A stretch of 64,000 bases of DNA from Novosphingobium sp. 32-60-15 (GTDB taxonomy: Bacteria; Pseudomonadota; Alphaproteobacteria; Sphingomonadales; Sphingomonadaceae). Shown in pieces: positions 63,719 through 64,000 of the stretch. The DNA is taken from assembly GCF_002280675.1 (NCBI RefSeq), contig NZ_NCEN01000014.1:21766-85765 (forward strand), written 5' to 3'. A program made the position numbers and the translations under genes. Below the pieces are notes generated by a model. That model worked only from the letters and a program-made list of their open reading frames with translations, made no database searches and was not told the DNA's origin. The stretch's first letter is position 1; each line of letters opens with the position of its first letter.

Positions 63719-64000
63719 GGTCTGCCCACGCTGGTGTATGCAAAGCCGGCGGCGCGCAGTTCGGCGGGATCGTAGACGTTGCGCAAGTCGACGATGACCG
63801 GGGCTTTGGCCAAGCGTTTGACCCGGTTGAAATCGAGCGCGCGGAAGGCGTCCCATTCAGTGACGAGGACGACCGCATCGGCGCCTTCGATTGCGTCATA
63901 AGTGTTTTCGACCATCGTCACGCCCGGCAGGATCGCGGCGGCCGCTTCCATACCTTCGGGGTCATAGGCGACGACTTGAGCGCCTGCATCGAGCAGGGTC
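63715..64000 (-). CDS. ugd: UDP-glucose 6-dehydrogenase, C-terminal part
   Basis: The last 94 codons of a UDP-glucose/GDP-mannose dehydrogenase family enzyme; the gene continues beyond the right edge. VVAYDPEGMEAA, ENTYDAIEGADAVVLVTEWDAFRALDF and VIVDLRNVYDPAELRAAGFAYTSVGR are the classical C-terminal UDP-binding domain of bacterial UDP-glucose dehydrogenase. It makes UDP-glucuronate, a usual acidic building block of sphingomonad exopolysaccharides, and so fits the end of the EPS locus. The catalytic Cys lies outside the window. It converges on the preceding gene with a four-base overlap (63715-63718). GDP-mannose dehydrogenase is less likely. Confidence 0.9.
   Translation of the reverse strand, partial: TLLDAGAQVVAYDPEGMEAAAAILPGVTMVENTYDAIEGADAVVLVTEWDAFRALDFNRVKRLAKAPVIVDLRNVYDPAELRAAGFAYTSVGRP

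Overview
The window reads as a chromosomal segment of an alphaproteobacterium, most likely a sphingomonad (Sphingomonadales, Novosphingobium-like). The reasons are moderately high GC, a DUF1134/EipA protein, a Caulobacter/sphingomonad-type sugar TonB receptor followed by tryptophan-halogenase-like, SapC and JmjC-like cupin genes, and a hairpin repeat of a kind I associate with these genomes. The genus is inference; there is no rRNA here.

Layout. 0-4.8 kb: end of a short-chain dehydrogenase, an aminotransferase, EipA, tRNA-Ser(GCT) with a decayed P4-type integrase next to it, and an isochorismatase-family hydrolase. 5.0-14.8 kb: a first surface-polysaccharide block with a Wzx-like flippase, a pyruvyl transferase, two GT4 and one GT2 glycosyltransferases, and a 1153-residue GH18-like/CE4/GT2 fusion. 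15.0-16.2 kb: a small unknown gene and an HTTM-type membrane protein. 16.5-32.0 kb: a carbohydrate-utilisation locus with TonB receptor, halogenase-like 1, SapC, JmjC-like cupin, halogenase-like 2, LacI regulator, MFS transporter, GH3 glucan glucohydrolase, FucP/GluP-type sugar permease and a CPA2 antiporter. A 15-base sequence is shared by the promoters of the receptor and the GH3 gene and is the probable operator of the LacI protein. 32.0-37.1 kb: a ZnuD-like receptor, a DUF6702 protein and an M1 metallopeptidase. 37.3-41.4 kb: a large Calx-beta/RTX/FG-GAP protein gene broken by a 25-base deletion inside one of its 717-base repeats. 42.0-64.0 kb: a second exopolysaccharide block with a membrane spermidine-synthase-like fusion, an ExoQ/ligase-like polymerase, a GumB/Wza-type export protein, a phosphatase, glycosyltransferases, a GH16 hydrolase, an ExoA-like GT2, and a four-gene module at 54.6-63.7 kb, ending in a partial UDP-glucose dehydrogenase.

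The most unusual system is that 54.6-63.7 kb module. It has two paralogous proteins, each fusing a GT2 glycosyltransferase, a NodS-like methyltransferase and a NodB-type (CE4) deacetylase, and between them an ABC exporter and an acyltransferase-3. The first paralogue keeps the CE4 metal ligands (D850, H914, H918). In the second the metal Asp is Thr and both His are Arg, so it looks like a pseudo-enzyme. The enzyme set recalls Nod-factor synthesis (NodC, NodB, NodS plus acylation), but here it sits in an exopolysaccharide locus.

Starts were chosen from ribosome-binding sites, ATGA/GTGA overlaps and where family similarity begins. Family calls are from motif recognition, not database searches.
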